From NCBI GenBank assembly GCA_963784995.1, contig CAWATZ010000002.1, positions 558,001 through 622,000 of the forward strand: a stretch of 64,000 bases of DNA, read 5' to 3'. Below are positions 17,640 to 27,736 of the stretch, in pieces. Position 1 is the stretch's first letter. Every line of letters begins with the position of its first letter. The translations under genes and the position numbers were made by a program. Below the pieces are notes generated by a model that was not told the origin of the DNA, ran no database searches, and saw only the letters and a list, made by a program, of their open reading frames with translations. This DNA comes from CAWATZ01 sp963784995 (lineage in GTDB: Bacteria > Planctomycetota > Planctomycetia > Gemmatales > Gemmataceae).

Positions 17640-18755
17640 TCAATACCCCGCGGTGATGACCTCGCCGCCGGACCGGGTCACCAGCGCGATGATGACGGTG
17701 GCCGGGGTGGTCTCCTGAAGGAACCGGACCGAGCCGTCCCCGAACAGTGCGTTGGCGCCTCCGACGTGCCACGAATAGATCTCGTTGTTGCTGGTGTAGT
17801 TGATCATGCAGGTGCCGAGACGCTGGCCGCTGCTGTTGCACTGGGCCCCGGCCAGGGCGGAGTAGCAGAACATGTCGCCCCACGCTCCGCCGGCACTGGA
17901 AACGGGTTCGATGCTGCCATCCGCGGGCAGGCCGTCCACTTCCGAGTTGTAGATCTGCCGGATGCGGTTGTAGCCGACCGGCTTGCCGCCGCTCTCGGAC
18001 ATGAAGATGGTGTTCGACGTCCCGTCGGTGACCGAGGTGATGGGGAATGGTCCCCCACCGGGGTACTGCGGATCATTCAGAGTGCCGGCCATCTGAGTAC
18101 TGCCGGGGTATTGCGAGCGCAGCCCGAGGAGGTTGGTCAGGCCGTCGTGGATGCCGGCGATGGGGAAGTAGTCGGAGCGGGCCCACATCTGGCCCGGCGG
18201 CGGGTTCAGGTTCGATCCGGTTCCGCCACCCGGGAAGCAGGCTGCTCCGCCACCGTTCCCGTAAGGGCCCCAGCAGGCATTGTAATAGTCCAGGGTCTGC
18301 TTGGCCGGGTCCGACGGACACAGGTAAGTCTTCACAACCTGGGCGTAGGCCAGGTTGGCTCCCGAGTGTGGGCCGTTGGGAGGAATGTTCACCGTGTCGA
18401 ATTCCGACACGTTGGGGTTCAGTCGGGCGTAAAGCACCTCTTGCTCGATGTAAGGGAGCAAGTTGGCATGGAGCGACAGGCCGACCAGCTTGCCGGCGAA
18501 CCGGGCATTCGGGTCCGGGTCGGGGGATTGCAGCAGGGTGTAGGCGGCCGGCAGCATCCCCTGGCTGGAATTGTAGTTGTGAATGGCCAGTCCGATCTGT
18601 TTGAGGTTGTTCTGGCAGGTGCTGCGGGCCGCGGCCTCGCGCACTTTCTGGACGGCGGGCAGGAGCAGACCGATCAGGATGGCGATGATGGCAATCACGA
18701 CCAACAGTTCGATCAGGGTAAAGGCACGGCGCGGATGGAGTGGCAGGGAGTTCAC
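17640..18755 (-). CDS. DUF1559 protein with type IV pilin-like leader
   Basis: The start is GTG 18755, eight bases after GGAGG; an upstream GTG at 18764 lies too close to that site. The 371-residue protein begins with a basic leader and the prepilin cleavage region RRAFTLIELLVVIAIIAI, followed by the classic VREAAARSTCQNNLKQIG segment of DUF1559 proteins. GTSNTIFMSES and the C-terminal FGDGSVRFLQ are also family hallmarks. Planctomycetes carry tens to hundreds of such pseudopilin-like proteins, and their function is unproven. They are presumed exported and processed by a prepilin peptidase. A small lipoprotein gene lies just upstream on the same strand, a common pairing. Confidence 0.93.
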   Translation of the reverse strand: MNSLPLHPRRAFTLIELLVVIAIIAILIGLLLPAVQKVREAAARSTCQNNLKQIGLAIHNYNSSQGMLPAAYTLLQSPDPDPNARFAGKLVGLSLHANLLPYIEQEVLYARLNPNVSEFDTVNIPPNGPHSGANLAYAQVVKTYLCPSDPAKQTLDYYNACWGPYGNGGGAACFPGGGTGSNLNPPPGQMWARSDYFPIAGIHDGLTNLLGLRSQYPGSTQMAGTLNDPQYPGGGPFPITSVTDGTSNTIFMSESGGKPVGYNRIRQIYNSEVDGLPADGSIEPVSSAGGAWGDMFCYSALAGAQCNSSGQRLGTCMINYTSNNEIYSWHVGGANALFGDGSVRFLQETTPATVIIALVTRSGGEVITAGY

Positions 18756-18818
18756 GTGTAACACCTCCGAAATCTAAATGGTCAAGGATGTCGCCGGACG
18801 CTGGTCGTGTCGGCCGGG

Positions 18819-19244
18819 TCATTTCACTTCAAAGGGGGCGAGCTGGTTTGGTTTGGGTTCGACCGTGGCCGTCAGCAACGGGTTGTTGGGATCGAGATAG
18901 CGGTGCTGGAGCCGGTCCGGGGCGTTCAGGCCGGGACTTCGTCCGAGCGCCTTGCCGGCCCCTTCCTTCCACTCGACCAGGACGACGTACTCTCCCGGTG
19001 CGGCGCCTGGACCTGTCGGGCCAGCGAGCGAAAACGTCCCGTCCTGGCCGACGACTCCCTGGGGGATCAGGTCTTCAAACCGATTTGTGGCGTCCTTGCG
19101 AAGGAACGTGACCGTTGCTCCGACGGCGGGTTCGCCGTTGCAGAGCACCTTGCCGGACACCGGATAGAGCCCGTTGGAGCCGCAGCCGGCGCATACTGTC
19201 ACACACACCACCGAGACGGTGGCGAAGAACGCGGAACCGCGCAT
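18819..19244 (-). CDS. Small lipoprotein with carboxypeptidase-regulatory-like fold
   Basis: The start ATG 19244 follows AAGGAG. The 141-residue protein has a lipoprotein signal ending in the lipobox VCAGC, so the mature protein is probably membrane-anchored at the first cysteine. The rest (YPVSGKVLCNGEPAVGATVTF, DGTFSLAGPTGPGAAPGEYVV) is a transthyretin-like or carboxypeptidase-regulatory-like beta sandwich. Such proteins lie next to DUF1559 genes throughout planctomycetes, and here the gap is 63 bp. The function is unknown. Confidence 0.82.
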   Translation of the reverse strand: MRGSAFFATVSVVCVTVCAGCGSNGLYPVSGKVLCNGEPAVGATVTFLRKDATNRFEDLIPQGVVGQDGTFSLAGPTGPGAAPGEYVVLVEWKEGAGKALGRSPGLNAPDRLQHRYLDPNNPLLTATVEPKPNQLAPFEVK

Positions 19245-19824
19245 GGGTAATCGCTCCTTTCTGCCGTGACGTCCTTTCACGTCTCAGGCTGGCCCTGGTG
19301 TTGTTGCTGGGTAGGCCAGCCCCTCATTCGCAACGCGCATGCCACGGGAAAGCGCGGACACGTGTCCGGGCACTATTCCCTTGCCGGACCGAGAGTTACG
19401 GCGCAGTCCGATTGCGCTGGCCCTCGGCCAGGCGGCCGGGATGCAACGCATTCTGCAATCCGGCAGATGCAATCTGCCCGAGTTTCGGGAGGATTGCGGT
19501 GACGGTTGGCGACGGAGCGCGGGCATGCACGTGAGGTCTAACACCTCGCACGCGGCGACGTCGTCCTGGGAAAGTTTGAGGGATGGACCGAGGAAAAGGG
19601 AAGTCAGACGCCCGCACCATTAGACACAACGAGACACAGATAGATCTCGTGCATCGAGGTCGGGTTAATGTTGATCAGTTGCATGGCTGGACTCGCAAGA
19701 TGAAGGTATCTGGTCCCCCATCCACCGTGAGGATTGTATCCCGCCTCCGTGAGACGGTCAACCGAAATCGCGAAAAACCGGACCCCTGGCAATTCCCTTC
19801 GCTGGCAGAGGAGAGAAAGACGGT
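19245..19824. other. Intergenic region, no gene supported
   Basis: These 580 bp contain short open frames on both strands without ribosome sites or recognisable domains. I saw no tandem repeat, strong hairpin or RNA gene. It separates two minus-strand genes and may hold the promoter of the lipoprotein/DUF1559 pair. Confidence 0.45.
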
Positions 19825-21469
19825 TCACTTTTTCCCTCTGTGCGCGTCGAAAAAATCGAAGATCGCGGGCATGGTGGTAATGCCGATGACAAAGTGATCG
19901 TCTGCTGTCTCGACGTATTTGAAGTGCTTGAGTTCCTTTTTCGCCTTTTCCGCCAGAGGTCGGGTGACCTCGGGAGGGACAAGGGTATCGCGTGTGCCGG
20001 CAAAGAACAGCACGGGCTTCTCCGGGGCTTTGGCGAAGGGGATCTCCTGTCGGGGTGGTGGCTGGCCGGCCACCGGGGCCAGGGCGGCGAACAGTTGACT
20101 GTGCTTGAAACCCAGCAGCCACGTCCCGGAGCCTCCCATCGAGTGGCCCGTCAGGAACACCTGTTTCGGGTTGACCGAATAGATGGACTTGACCCGCTCC
20201 AGCACGTCCAGCACGTCCTTCTCGCTCCTGTCCACGTAGAGGCCAAAGGCACCCCGGCCGTTGGGAGTCACCAGCAGGTAGCCGCGCTCCTCGGCCAGCT
20301 TGGAGAACAGCGGCTTGCGCGTGCCGCGTTCCAGGTAGCGGTCCATATAGGTGTTCTCGTCTCCCGTGGCCCCGTGCAGGCCGACGATCAGGGGACATTC
20401 CTTGCCAGGCTTACAGTCCTTCGGGACGTAGACGCGGAAAGGCTGGTACGTGTTATCGACCGAAGAGAGGTAGGCCAGGCGCAGGTGCCCCGTGCGGCTG
20501 GCCAGCGGATCTTTGCCCGCCAGCAGTTCCTCGGCCAGCTGGCTGGCCGTGGTCAGGTCGCGCTCCAGGTCGAACAGGTCGCTGTCGTATTGCGTCAGGG
20601 TGAGGATGCCCAGCCTGGTCGTCATTGGCGAGCAGTTGCGGAGCATCGGCGCCACGTACTGCCGGGTCGCCCGATCCAGGATGTCGGCCACAAAGGCCAC
20701 CGTCTCCACCGCGGCCTTCTGGCGTGGCCCCTTGCCGGCAAGTTGCTGCTCCTTCAGACGCTCCGCCTGTTTCTTCAGGGCCTCCAGTTTCGGCTTGAAC
20801 TCTCGATCCACCTGGAAATCCCGGGAACAGTGGGCCAGCGTCTTGCCATCCGCGCCGACCAGTTCGTAGCCGACCTGATAGCGGCCCGGTTCCAGCTTGT
20901 CGGTGGCGATGGAGTGCTTGATTGGCTTCAGGTCCGGGACTTCGAGTTTGGCCAGGTCGCGGATCTTTTCGCCCTTGCTGGAGCGGAGCGAGAGACGAAC
21001 CGCATAAGCCGGTGAGAGTTTTCCGGGAAGACTGAACAAAGGCTCGATGACGACGTTGATGGGGTCTCCCGGAGCCAGCAACTTGCGGTCGGTGCGAAAG
21101 TCAAGCGACGTGGCCAGTTCCGTCGCTTCTCCCAGCTTCTCTCCCTGGAGCATGAGCAGCAACCGCGTGACGTAACGATAGGCCTCGTCATACTTCTTGT
21201 TCTGGTAAGCCAGAGCGGTAACCACGGCCAGGCTGGCCTGTTCCACCGTCAGTCCGCCCCCCTTCCGGGCCTTGTACAGGGCGCTCCGGCTGGCCACGCC
21301 CAGAAGCAGAACATCGTTGGGGTTGGCCGGCCGGATGGTCTTGCCCTCCAGCTTGGTCGGATTAAACGGCCGCGGATTTCTCCTCTTGGCCGGCAGTCGG
21401 GCGGGAGCTGCAAAGCAGCAGCGTACCCAGAAGCAGTCCCACGCCGAGGTTCCGTCTTGACAGGGTCAT
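19825..21469 (-). CDS. Secreted alpha/beta hydrolase (frameshifted near its N-terminus)
   Basis: The C-terminal half is a polyhydroxybutyrate-depolymerase or prolyl-oligopeptidase-like hydrolase. It has the elbow GHSMGGSG, oxyanion region PLIVGLHGATGDENT, acid candidate AGTRDTLVPP and histidine DDHFV near the end. The N-terminal half is an uncharacterised domain (FNPTKLEGKTIRPANPN, then RKLLAPGDPINVVIEPL). An ATG at 21469 behind GGAAGGA encodes the signal peptide MTLSRRNLGVGLLLGTLLLC in a different frame from the rest. The two join near 21372-21380, so an indel must be assumed. Without it the protein would begin at an internal start and lose its signal. The substrate is unknown. Confidence 0.78.
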
Positions 21470-21640
21470 GGCTCGTTCCTTCCGTTCGGTGCCGGGTCTT
21501 CTCTCCCATCAACACGCGGCACGGGGTAATCTTACCGGAGCGATCATTCCCGCTGGCGGTTTCCCAGGCCAATGCTACAACAACTGCCAATCCAGTGCCG
21601 GTCCTGCCGTGACCGCACCTGGCCAGAGGAAAGGCAGCGT

Positions 21641-23164
21641 ATGACCGCCTTGCGGAGCTTCTTGCAGTCGCTGCGGGACGATCCCGTGGACGACACGCCG
21701 CGGTTGATCTTCGCGGACTGGCTGCAGGAACAGTCCGATCCCCTCCTGGCGGCCCGGGGTGAGCTGCTGCGCGTGCAGTGCCTGCTGAACGGCCGGACCA
21801 CGGCCGCGGAGCGGGCCGCGCTGGAAGATCGGCAGCGGCAGCTGCTGCAAGCGCATCGGGCCGACTGGCTGGGGGCGCTGCCTGATTTCTGTCTGAGCTG
21901 CGGCTTTGAGCGTGGTCTGGTCTGTGCCACCCTGGAGGCGCGGCGCTTTGTCGGCCGGGCCTTCGCGGGGCAGGCCCGGGAGCTGCTGGAGCGGGCCTGG
22001 GTCGAGCGCGTCTGGCTGAAGCGTCCGGCCCGCCATCTGCCAGCCCTCCTGCGTTCGCCAGCGCTGCCGCTGCTGGCGGGGCTGGACCTGGATGGCGGGG
22101 GACTGAGCGACGCCGACCTGGAACCGTTGTTTGGCCAGCGGCAGGCGGTGGGGCTGCGTTGGCTGGGCCTGGCGAACAATGCCCTGACCGACGTGTCCGT
22201 GGCCCGGCTGCTGGAATCGCCCCTGGCCCGGCAACTGCGCTTTCTGGACCTGCGCAATAACACCGTGACGGATACGGGGGCCCGGCTGCTGCTCGCTTCG
22301 TCCTTGCTGGAGCGCCTGGCCGGACTGGAGCTGCACGGCAACCCCCTGACGCCGGACTGCCTGCACCGGCTGGCGGACTGGCGGCGGCAACGGGAGCGTC
22401 TGCGGCCAGGGGAGCTGCCGCGCCGGGTGACCAACAGCATCGGCATGGAGCTGGCGTTGATACCGGCAGGGAGCTTCTGGATGGGTGGCGGCGGCGGCAA
22501 ACCGGGCGAGCGGCAAGTGGTGATCGAGCGCGACTTCTACCTGGGCGTCTACCCCGTCACCCAGCAGCAGTGGCACGAGGTGATGGGCAGCAATCCGGCC
22601 TGGTTTTCACGGGACGGGGATGGCAGGCAGGATGTGGCATCGCTTTCAGATGCTGAGTTGCAGCAGTTGCCGGTGGAGCGTGTCTCGTGGGAGGACGCAC
22701 AGGAGTTCCTCCAGCGGCTGAATGAACGCGAGCGGGATAGTGGATGGACGTACCGCTTGCCGACCGAGGCCGAGTGGGAATACTCTTGTCGAGAAGGGGC
22801 TGCTTCAAAGCAGGAATGTTCTTTCCATTTCTATCTGGACCAACCCAGTAACGATCTCTCGTCCACTCAGTCTAATTTCCACGGCAACTACCCCTTTGGG
22901 AACGGTGGCAAAGGGCCTTATGTCGGACGACCCACGAAGGTCGGCTCGTACAAGCCGAACCGTTTGGGGCTCTTCGACATGCACGGCAACGTCTGGGAGT
23001 GGTGCCAGGATCTCTTCGGTGGGGGCTCCCAGCGCGTGGTCCGGGGCGGCAGCTGGTACCTCAACGCCGAGGGCTGCCAGGCGAGCTTCCGCTTCGGCGA
23101 CGAGCCGGCGTACCGGTTCAACTACCTCGGACTTCGCCTGGCCCGAGTTCCGTCCGGTTCTTGA
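21641..23164 (+). CDS. TIGR02996 / leucine-rich repeat / FGE-sulfatase-domain protein
   Basis: The start ATG 21641 follows AGAGGAAAGG. Of 507 residues, 1-45 are the TIGR02996 repeat-companion domain (FLQSLRDDPVDDTPRLIFADWLQE). About 130-260 are leucine-rich repeats (LRWLGLANNALTD, LRFLDLRNNTVTD). About 262-507 are a formylglycine-generating-enzyme-like (FGE-sulfatase) domain (NSIGMELALIPAGSFWMGG, RLPTEAEWEYSCR, LGLFDMHGNVWEWCQDLF, VVRGGSWYLNA). The genuine FGE enzyme uses two cysteines after the GGS motif. Here the first position is not cysteine and only one nearby cysteine (EGCQASFRF) exists, so catalysis is doubtful. Two Cys-type sulfatases follow directly downstream. Confidence 0.88.
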   Translation: MTALRSFLQSLRDDPVDDTPRLIFADWLQEQSDPLLAARGELLRVQCLLNGRTTAAERAALEDRQRQLLQAHRADWLGALPDFCLSCGFERGLVCATLEARRFVGRAFAGQARELLERAWVERVWLKRPARHLPALLRSPALPLLAGLDLDGGGLSDADLEPLFGQRQAVGLRWLGLANNALTDVSVARLLESPLARQLRFLDLRNNTVTDTGARLLLASSLLERLAGLELHGNPLTPDCLHRLADWRRQRERLRPGELPRRVTNSIGMELALIPAGSFWMGGGGGKPGERQVVIERDFYLGVYPVTQQQWHEVMGSNPAWFSRDGDGRQDVASLSDAELQQLPVERVSWEDAQEFLQRLNERERDSGWTYRLPTEAEWEYSCREGAASKQECSFHFYLDQPSNDLSSTQSNFHGNYPFGNGGKGPYVGRPTKVGSYKPNRLGLFDMHGNVWEWCQDLFGGGSQRVVRGGSWYLNAEGCQASFRFGDEPAYRFNYLGLRLARVPSGS

Positions 23165-23408
23165 GCCAGTTCCGGGAAGCGCAGCCTGGAGCGGAGGTCG
23201 AAGGGAGGCGCCGGAACGGAGGCGGAGCCGGAGTGCAGTCGCCTCCCTTCGTACCGCAGCGGAAGGCGGAGCGGGCGGAGTGGGATGGCTTTATCGGCGG
23301 GGTTCAAGGGGCGGAGCCCCTTGGCGCGGCGCAGGGCTTCGTTATGTGAACACTTGTTTAGAATTGGTAACAGCCGCCTGCAACACACACGGATCCTCAG
23401 GTATCACC
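23165..23408. other. Intergenic region upstream of sulfatase
   Basis: The stretch holds a GC-rich hairpin CAAGGGGC-GGA-GCCCCTTG near 23308-23327, likely a terminator or dispersed repeat. A less GC-rich leader (23340-23408) follows and probably carries the sulfatase promoter. Confidence 0.4.
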
Positions 23409-25013
23409 ATGAACCGATTCTCTCTCCTTGCCCTATTCCTTTTCTCCGCCGCCTGTCCTGCCGCGACCGCGGCGGAGCGGCCGAACATCCTCTTCTGCTT
23501 CGCCGACGACTGGGGCCGGTATGCCTCGGCGTACCGGGCCCTCGACACGCGACCATCGCCCAACAGCGTCATCAAGACGCCGAACGTCGATGCGGTGGCG
23601 GCTCGCGGCGTCCTCTTCCGCAACGCCTTCGTCCCGGCCCCGTCGTGTACCCCCTGCCGCAGCTCGCTGCTCAGCGGCCGGTACTTCTTCAACACCGGCC
23701 GGGGGGCAATCCTCAATGGAGCGGTCTGGGATGCGAAGATCCCGACGTTCCCCCTGCTCCTGCGCGACAGCGGCTACGACATCGGCAAGATCGCCAAGGT
23801 CTGGAGCCCCGGCGTGCCGGTCGATGCCCCGTTCGGCGAACAGCGCTACGCCTTCCAGAAAGCCGGAGGCGCGTTCAACAAGTTCTCCGACTACGTCACG
23901 AAAGCGGTTGCCGGTGGGAAATCGGTCGATCAGGCCAAGGCGGAACTGTATCGGCAGGTGCAAGGAAACTTCGATGCGTTCCTGAAATCCCGCGATCCGA
24001 AGAAGCCGTTCTGCTTCTGGTTCGGTCCCACCAACGTCCATCGCAAGTGGGTAAAAGGCTCCGGAAAGGCGCTCTGGAACATCGACCCGGACCAGCTGAA
24101 GGGCAAGCTGCCGAAATTCCTTCCGGACGTGCCCGAGGTGCGGGAAGATTTCGCCGACTACCTCGGCGAGGCCCAGGCGTTCGACGCCTGCGTGGGAGTC
24201 CTGCTCAAACAGCTCAAGGACGCCGGCGAGCTTGACCGCACTCTGGTGGTCATCAGCGGCGACCACGGCCCCCCTGGTTTCCCGGGCGGCAAGTGCAACC
24301 TCTATGACTTCGGCACGCGGGTCGCCCTGGTTGCTGCGGGGCCGGGTGTGCCGGGCGGCCGGGTGGTGGACGACTTCACGAATCTGATGGACCTGGCGCC
24401 GACGTTCCTGGAGGCCGGCGGCGTCAAGCTCCCGGACGGGATGAACGGCAAGTCCCTCTGGCCGGTCCTCACCTCGAAGAAAGACGGGCAAGTGGACCCG
24501 GAGCGAACCTGGGTCGTCACCGGCCGCGAGAGACACGTCGCCGACGCCCGCGCCGGCAACAAGCCTTACCCGCAGCGGGCGCTGCGGACGCAGGACTATC
24601 TGTACGTCCGCAACTTCGCTCCGGATCGCTATCCGCTGGGAGACCCCGGCGGCGTGACGGCGGATTCGGCACCGGCTGCGAAAGCGTTGGAGAATGACAC
24701 GATGGTGGCGTTCTCCGACATGGACGCCAGCCCGACCAAGGCGTGGCTCGTCGCCCACCGGCATGACGAGAAGTGGAAGTCGTACTACGACTATGCCTTC
24801 GCCAAACGACCGGCGGAAGAGTTATACGATCTGAAGAGCGACCCCGACCAGATGAAGAATCTGGCGGCCGATCCCAAGTTCGAGACGGTGCGAAAACGCC
24901 TTGCCGGGCAGTTGATGAAGATCCTCACGGATGCTGGCGATCCTCGGGTCGTGGAAAAGGATTGCCGCTTTGAGTCGCCGCCGTTCACCGACGGGCGAGC
25001 CCGTCCGAAGTGA
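23409..25013 (+). CDS. Secreted Cys-type sulfatase
   Basis: The 534-residue protein has a signal peptide (MNRFSLLALFLFSAACPAAT, cut near AAA). The sulfatase fold begins with RPNILFCFADDWG (metal-binding Asp pair). The modification motif is Cys80-Thr-Pro-Cys-Arg84 followed by SSLLSGR, so Cys80 would become formylglycine. VISGDHGPPGFPGGK supplies further metal ligands. Planctomycetes use large sets of such enzymes to remove sulfate from algal and other polysaccharides. The specific substrate is not visible. It follows the FGE-like gene and precedes a second sulfatase on the same strand. Confidence 0.92.
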   Translation: MNRFSLLALFLFSAACPAATAAERPNILFCFADDWGRYASAYRALDTRPSPNSVIKTPNVDAVAARGVLFRNAFVPAPSCTPCRSSLLSGRYFFNTGRGAILNGAVWDAKIPTFPLLLRDSGYDIGKIAKVWSPGVPVDAPFGEQRYAFQKAGGAFNKFSDYVTKAVAGGKSVDQAKAELYRQVQGNFDAFLKSRDPKKPFCFWFGPTNVHRKWVKGSGKALWNIDPDQLKGKLPKFLPDVPEVREDFADYLGEAQAFDACVGVLLKQLKDAGELDRTLVVISGDHGPPGFPGGKCNLYDFGTRVALVAAGPGVPGGRVVDDFTNLMDLAPTFLEAGGVKLPDGMNGKSLWPVLTSKKDGQVDPERTWVVTGRERHVADARAGNKPYPQRALRTQDYLYVRNFAPDRYPLGDPGGVTADSAPAAKALENDTMVAFSDMDASPTKAWLVAHRHDEKWKSYYDYAFAKRPAEELYDLKSDPDQMKNLAADPKFETVRKRLAGQLMKILTDAGDPRVVEKDCRFESPPFTDGRARPK

Positions 25014-25034
25014 TGGACCCGGTCGCCACGGACA

Positions 25035-25122
25035 CCCCGGGTTGCGCTGCGCTCCACCCGGGGCTCTATTCCCCAAAGGCAAAAGGAGTAAAGCCCCGGG
25101 TGGAGCGCAGCGCAACCCGGGG
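25035..25122. repeat. 88-bp palindromic dispersed repeat, copy 1
   Basis: Inverted arms beginning CCCCGGGTTGCGCTGCGC and ending GCGCAGCGCAACCCGGGG enclose a centre containing GGCAAAAGGAGTAAAG. A second copy in the same form lies at 60237-60334, and a half-arm lies at 25167-25179. It sits between two sulfatase genes. Confidence 0.85.
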
Positions 25123-25216
25123 ATTCGTGGGGATCGCGACCCCACCCGAGCCGTTTGGGATCGTGGCGCAACCCGGGGTGTGCGGTGGGCCAACAAAACG
25201 ATTTGGAGAGCAAATC

Positions 25217-26741
25217 ATGCGATTCTCGTCCCTGCTTGCGTGCCTGGTGCTGGCCCCGGTGGTTCACGCCGCCGAGCCAACAAAGAGGCCAAACATTCTC
25301 CTGATCTACGCCGACGACCAATCCTACAAGACCGTTGGCTGCTACCCCGAGTCGTGGCCGTGGGTCAAGACACCCGACATCGACGCGCTGGCGAAGTCCG
25401 GCGTGCGCTTCCACGGCGCGTACCTCGGCAGCATGGTGCATGCCGTCCCGGGCTTCGATCCTGACGGGCCATCACCCGCACGCCGTCCAATCCATGCGGA
25501 TGGAAGGCGAATACCCCGGCAGCACCTACGATCCGAAGCAGTGTCCGTTCTGGCCGGCCCTGTTCCGCAAGAACGGCTATCACACGGCCCAGATCGGCAA
25601 GTGGCACACCGGCACCGACGCCGGCTTCGGCCGGGACTGGGACTACCAGATCGTCTGGAACCGGCCGAAGCACCCGGACAACGCCGGGGCGTATTACGAG
25701 AAGGAACTGCTGGCGTTCAACGGCGAGGAGAGATGGCAGGACGGCTACCCGGCGGACAACTACACCAAGTGGGCCGTCGAGTACGTCAAGGGCGCAACGC
25801 GCGACAAGGACAAGCCGTGGTTCCTCTGGCTGTGCTACGGCAGCATCCACGGCCCGTCCAAGCCCGCGGCCCGGCACAAGGGACTGTATCGAGACGCGAA
25901 GGTTCCCGAGCCCGCCGACCTGCTCGGCCCCTGGCCCGGCAAGCCCGACTACCTGAAGAACACGCTGGCCTGGCGGAAGGCCGCCGACGGCAAGGTCGTC
26001 GCCGGTAAGAGCGGCGAGAAAGTGGGCGACGAGGCCGGCGGCAAGGGGACCGGCTACACGGACTGGGTGCGGCAGGTCAACGAGTGTGTGCCGGCCGTGG
26101 ACGAGGGTGTCGCCGCGTTGCTGACCGCCCTGAAGGAGACCGGACAGCTGGAGAACACGCTGGTGATTTACACCGCCGACCAGGGCTTCGCGATGGGCGA
26201 GCATGGGCTGCGGATGAAGATCGCCCCGTACGACGCCAGCTACCGCTCGCCGCTGATCGTCTCCATGCCCGGGACCGTCGCCGCCGGGAAGGTGTGCAAG
26301 CAAACCCCCAACGCTCCGGACCTGGTTGCCGCCATCTTCGGGATTACCGGGGTCAAGCCGCCAGCCGGCATGCACGGCCGCGACATCACGCCGCTGCTCA
26401 AGAATCCCGCGGCGGAATGGCCGTATCCGTGTCTGTACGAGTACACCGGACACCACTTCGGCGACGACGTGGCGAAGGTCCTCAAGGAGAATCCGAAGGA
26501 GGCCATCTACCAGAAAGTGCCGTGGTACGTGGCGGTGGTCCACAATGGCTGGAAGTACGTCCATTACCTCCAGCCCGGCGTGTCCGAGGAACTCTACGAC
26601 CTCGGCTCCGATCCGGAGGAACTGAAGAACCTGATCGGCGAGTCGAAGCATGCGAAACGCCTGGAAACACTGCGAAAAGCGATGGTCTCGGAGTTGAAGA
26701 GAAGCAGCGCTCCTGACGTGATGTTGCCACCGAGTCCGTGA
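25217..26741 (+). CDS. Secreted Cys-type sulfatase (frameshifted at the active site)
   Basis: The start ATG 25217 follows GGAGAG. The first frame gives a signal peptide (MRFSSLLACLVLAPVVHA) and RPNILLIYADDQSYKT. At about 25425-25437 the reading must change frame to give Cys-Met-Pro-Ser-Arg (CMPSRASILTG), the formylglycine motif, and the rest of the sulfatase (IGKWHTGTDAGFGRDWDY, TADQGFAMGEHGLRMKIAPY, YDLGSDPEELKNL). The shift fits loss of two bases or gain of one just before the catalytic cysteine. If real, the enzyme is dead; if a read error, it is a normal sulfatase of about 508 residues. Its substrate is unknown. Confidence 0.85.
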
Positions 26742-26803
26742 GCCCCGGGAAGGAGAGGTTCAACGGCTCTGGTCTGGTTGAACTTCCATCGCCGGGCATC
26801 CTC

Positions 26804-27487
26804 TCAACTTTTGCCCAGGACTGCATCCACGGCGAAGCAGCCCCGCACGTGAGGTCCGGGCGAACGCAGGTGGGCCAGAAGCTCGGCCTCGGTGCAGCCC
26901 GCTTCTTCAAGGGCATCAGCGAGGACCGCGAGGCGGTCCCTGTCCAGGGTGCCGTCCGGCAACTTCCGTTCCTCATAGGCCGCCAGGGCGAGACCTGGGA
27001 TGGTGGCGTTCTGCCAGGTGAGCAGAGAAGGCGCCACGGCCGGCAGGGGACGAAGCGGGTTGCCGAAGATGTCCCGCAGGAGGTGGCATTGGTGCTGCTC
27101 TTCCGCCTGGCGGGAGGCGACCGCTTGACGCGCACACCAGGCCGTGTTCACGACCCAATCCTTCCTCGGCAGGGCGACCTGCTTGGCCCCCCGCGCAGCA
27201 TAATAGTTGCTCCACGGCCTGCTCGCCCGTTCCCGTGCCGCCTCCTCCGCCGCCTTGTGGGCTTGAGACAGGTCCCTGGCGCCCAGCAGCCCATCGGCCC
27301 ATTGTTCGGCGGCCTCCACTGCCTGGCGACTGCGGGAGTCGGCCAGCAGAGGCCAGACATGGCGAAAGCAGGCGCAGACGAAGAGGCGGAGCTTGCGGGC
27401 ACTCCCCGTGCGCAGGTGGGGGAGCATTGAGCCGGGGTAGGCGCAATGGTCCCAATCCGCGGCAGTCATCCGCCTTGGTTTGCCCAT
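26804..27487 (-). CDS. Gemmataceae-type hypothetical protein (KLRLF...WADG / PGPHVRGC family)
   Basis: The 227-residue protein starts at ATG 27487 behind GAGGAGGGAGAG. It carries a cysteine-containing helix (RKLRLFVCACFRHVWPLL), a VEAAEQWADGLL block, and a conserved C-terminal module (GTLDRDRLAVLADALEEAGC, HLRSPGPHVRGCFAVD). The protein at 47493-48224 shares both ends, so they are paralogues. I know this pattern as abundant and uncharacterised in Gemmata relatives. There is no signal peptide. It is convergent with the sulfatase gene. Confidence 0.75.
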   Translation of the reverse strand: MGKPRRMTAADWDHCAYPGSMLPHLRTGSARKLRLFVCACFRHVWPLLADSRSRQAVEAAEQWADGLLGARDLSQAHKAAEEAARERASRPWSNYYAARGAKQVALPRKDWVVNTAWCARQAVASRQAEEQHQCHLLRDIFGNPLRPLPAVAPSLLTWQNATIPGLALAAYEERKLPDGTLDRDRLAVLADALEEAGCTEAELLAHLRSPGPHVRGCFAVDAVLGKS

Positions 27488-27736
27488 CTCTCCCTCCTCA
27501 GTTCACGTGCGGCAGTTCGCGTCGGCGCCGCGGCGTCATCGTCCGCGGCGCCGGGATTTCATCGTTCCTGCCGACATCTTACCCGCTTTCCCTGGCGGAA
27601 GCGAGCATCACCGCAAGGAGAACCGAGGCGGCTCCGGTCCATCCCTGCTCAAGGAACGTCTCGCACGGCAGCGGCGCGAGCGGTACGATAGAGGGCAGCG
27701 ACACGACTTCAACCGGAACAAGGGGGTGAAAGTCTC

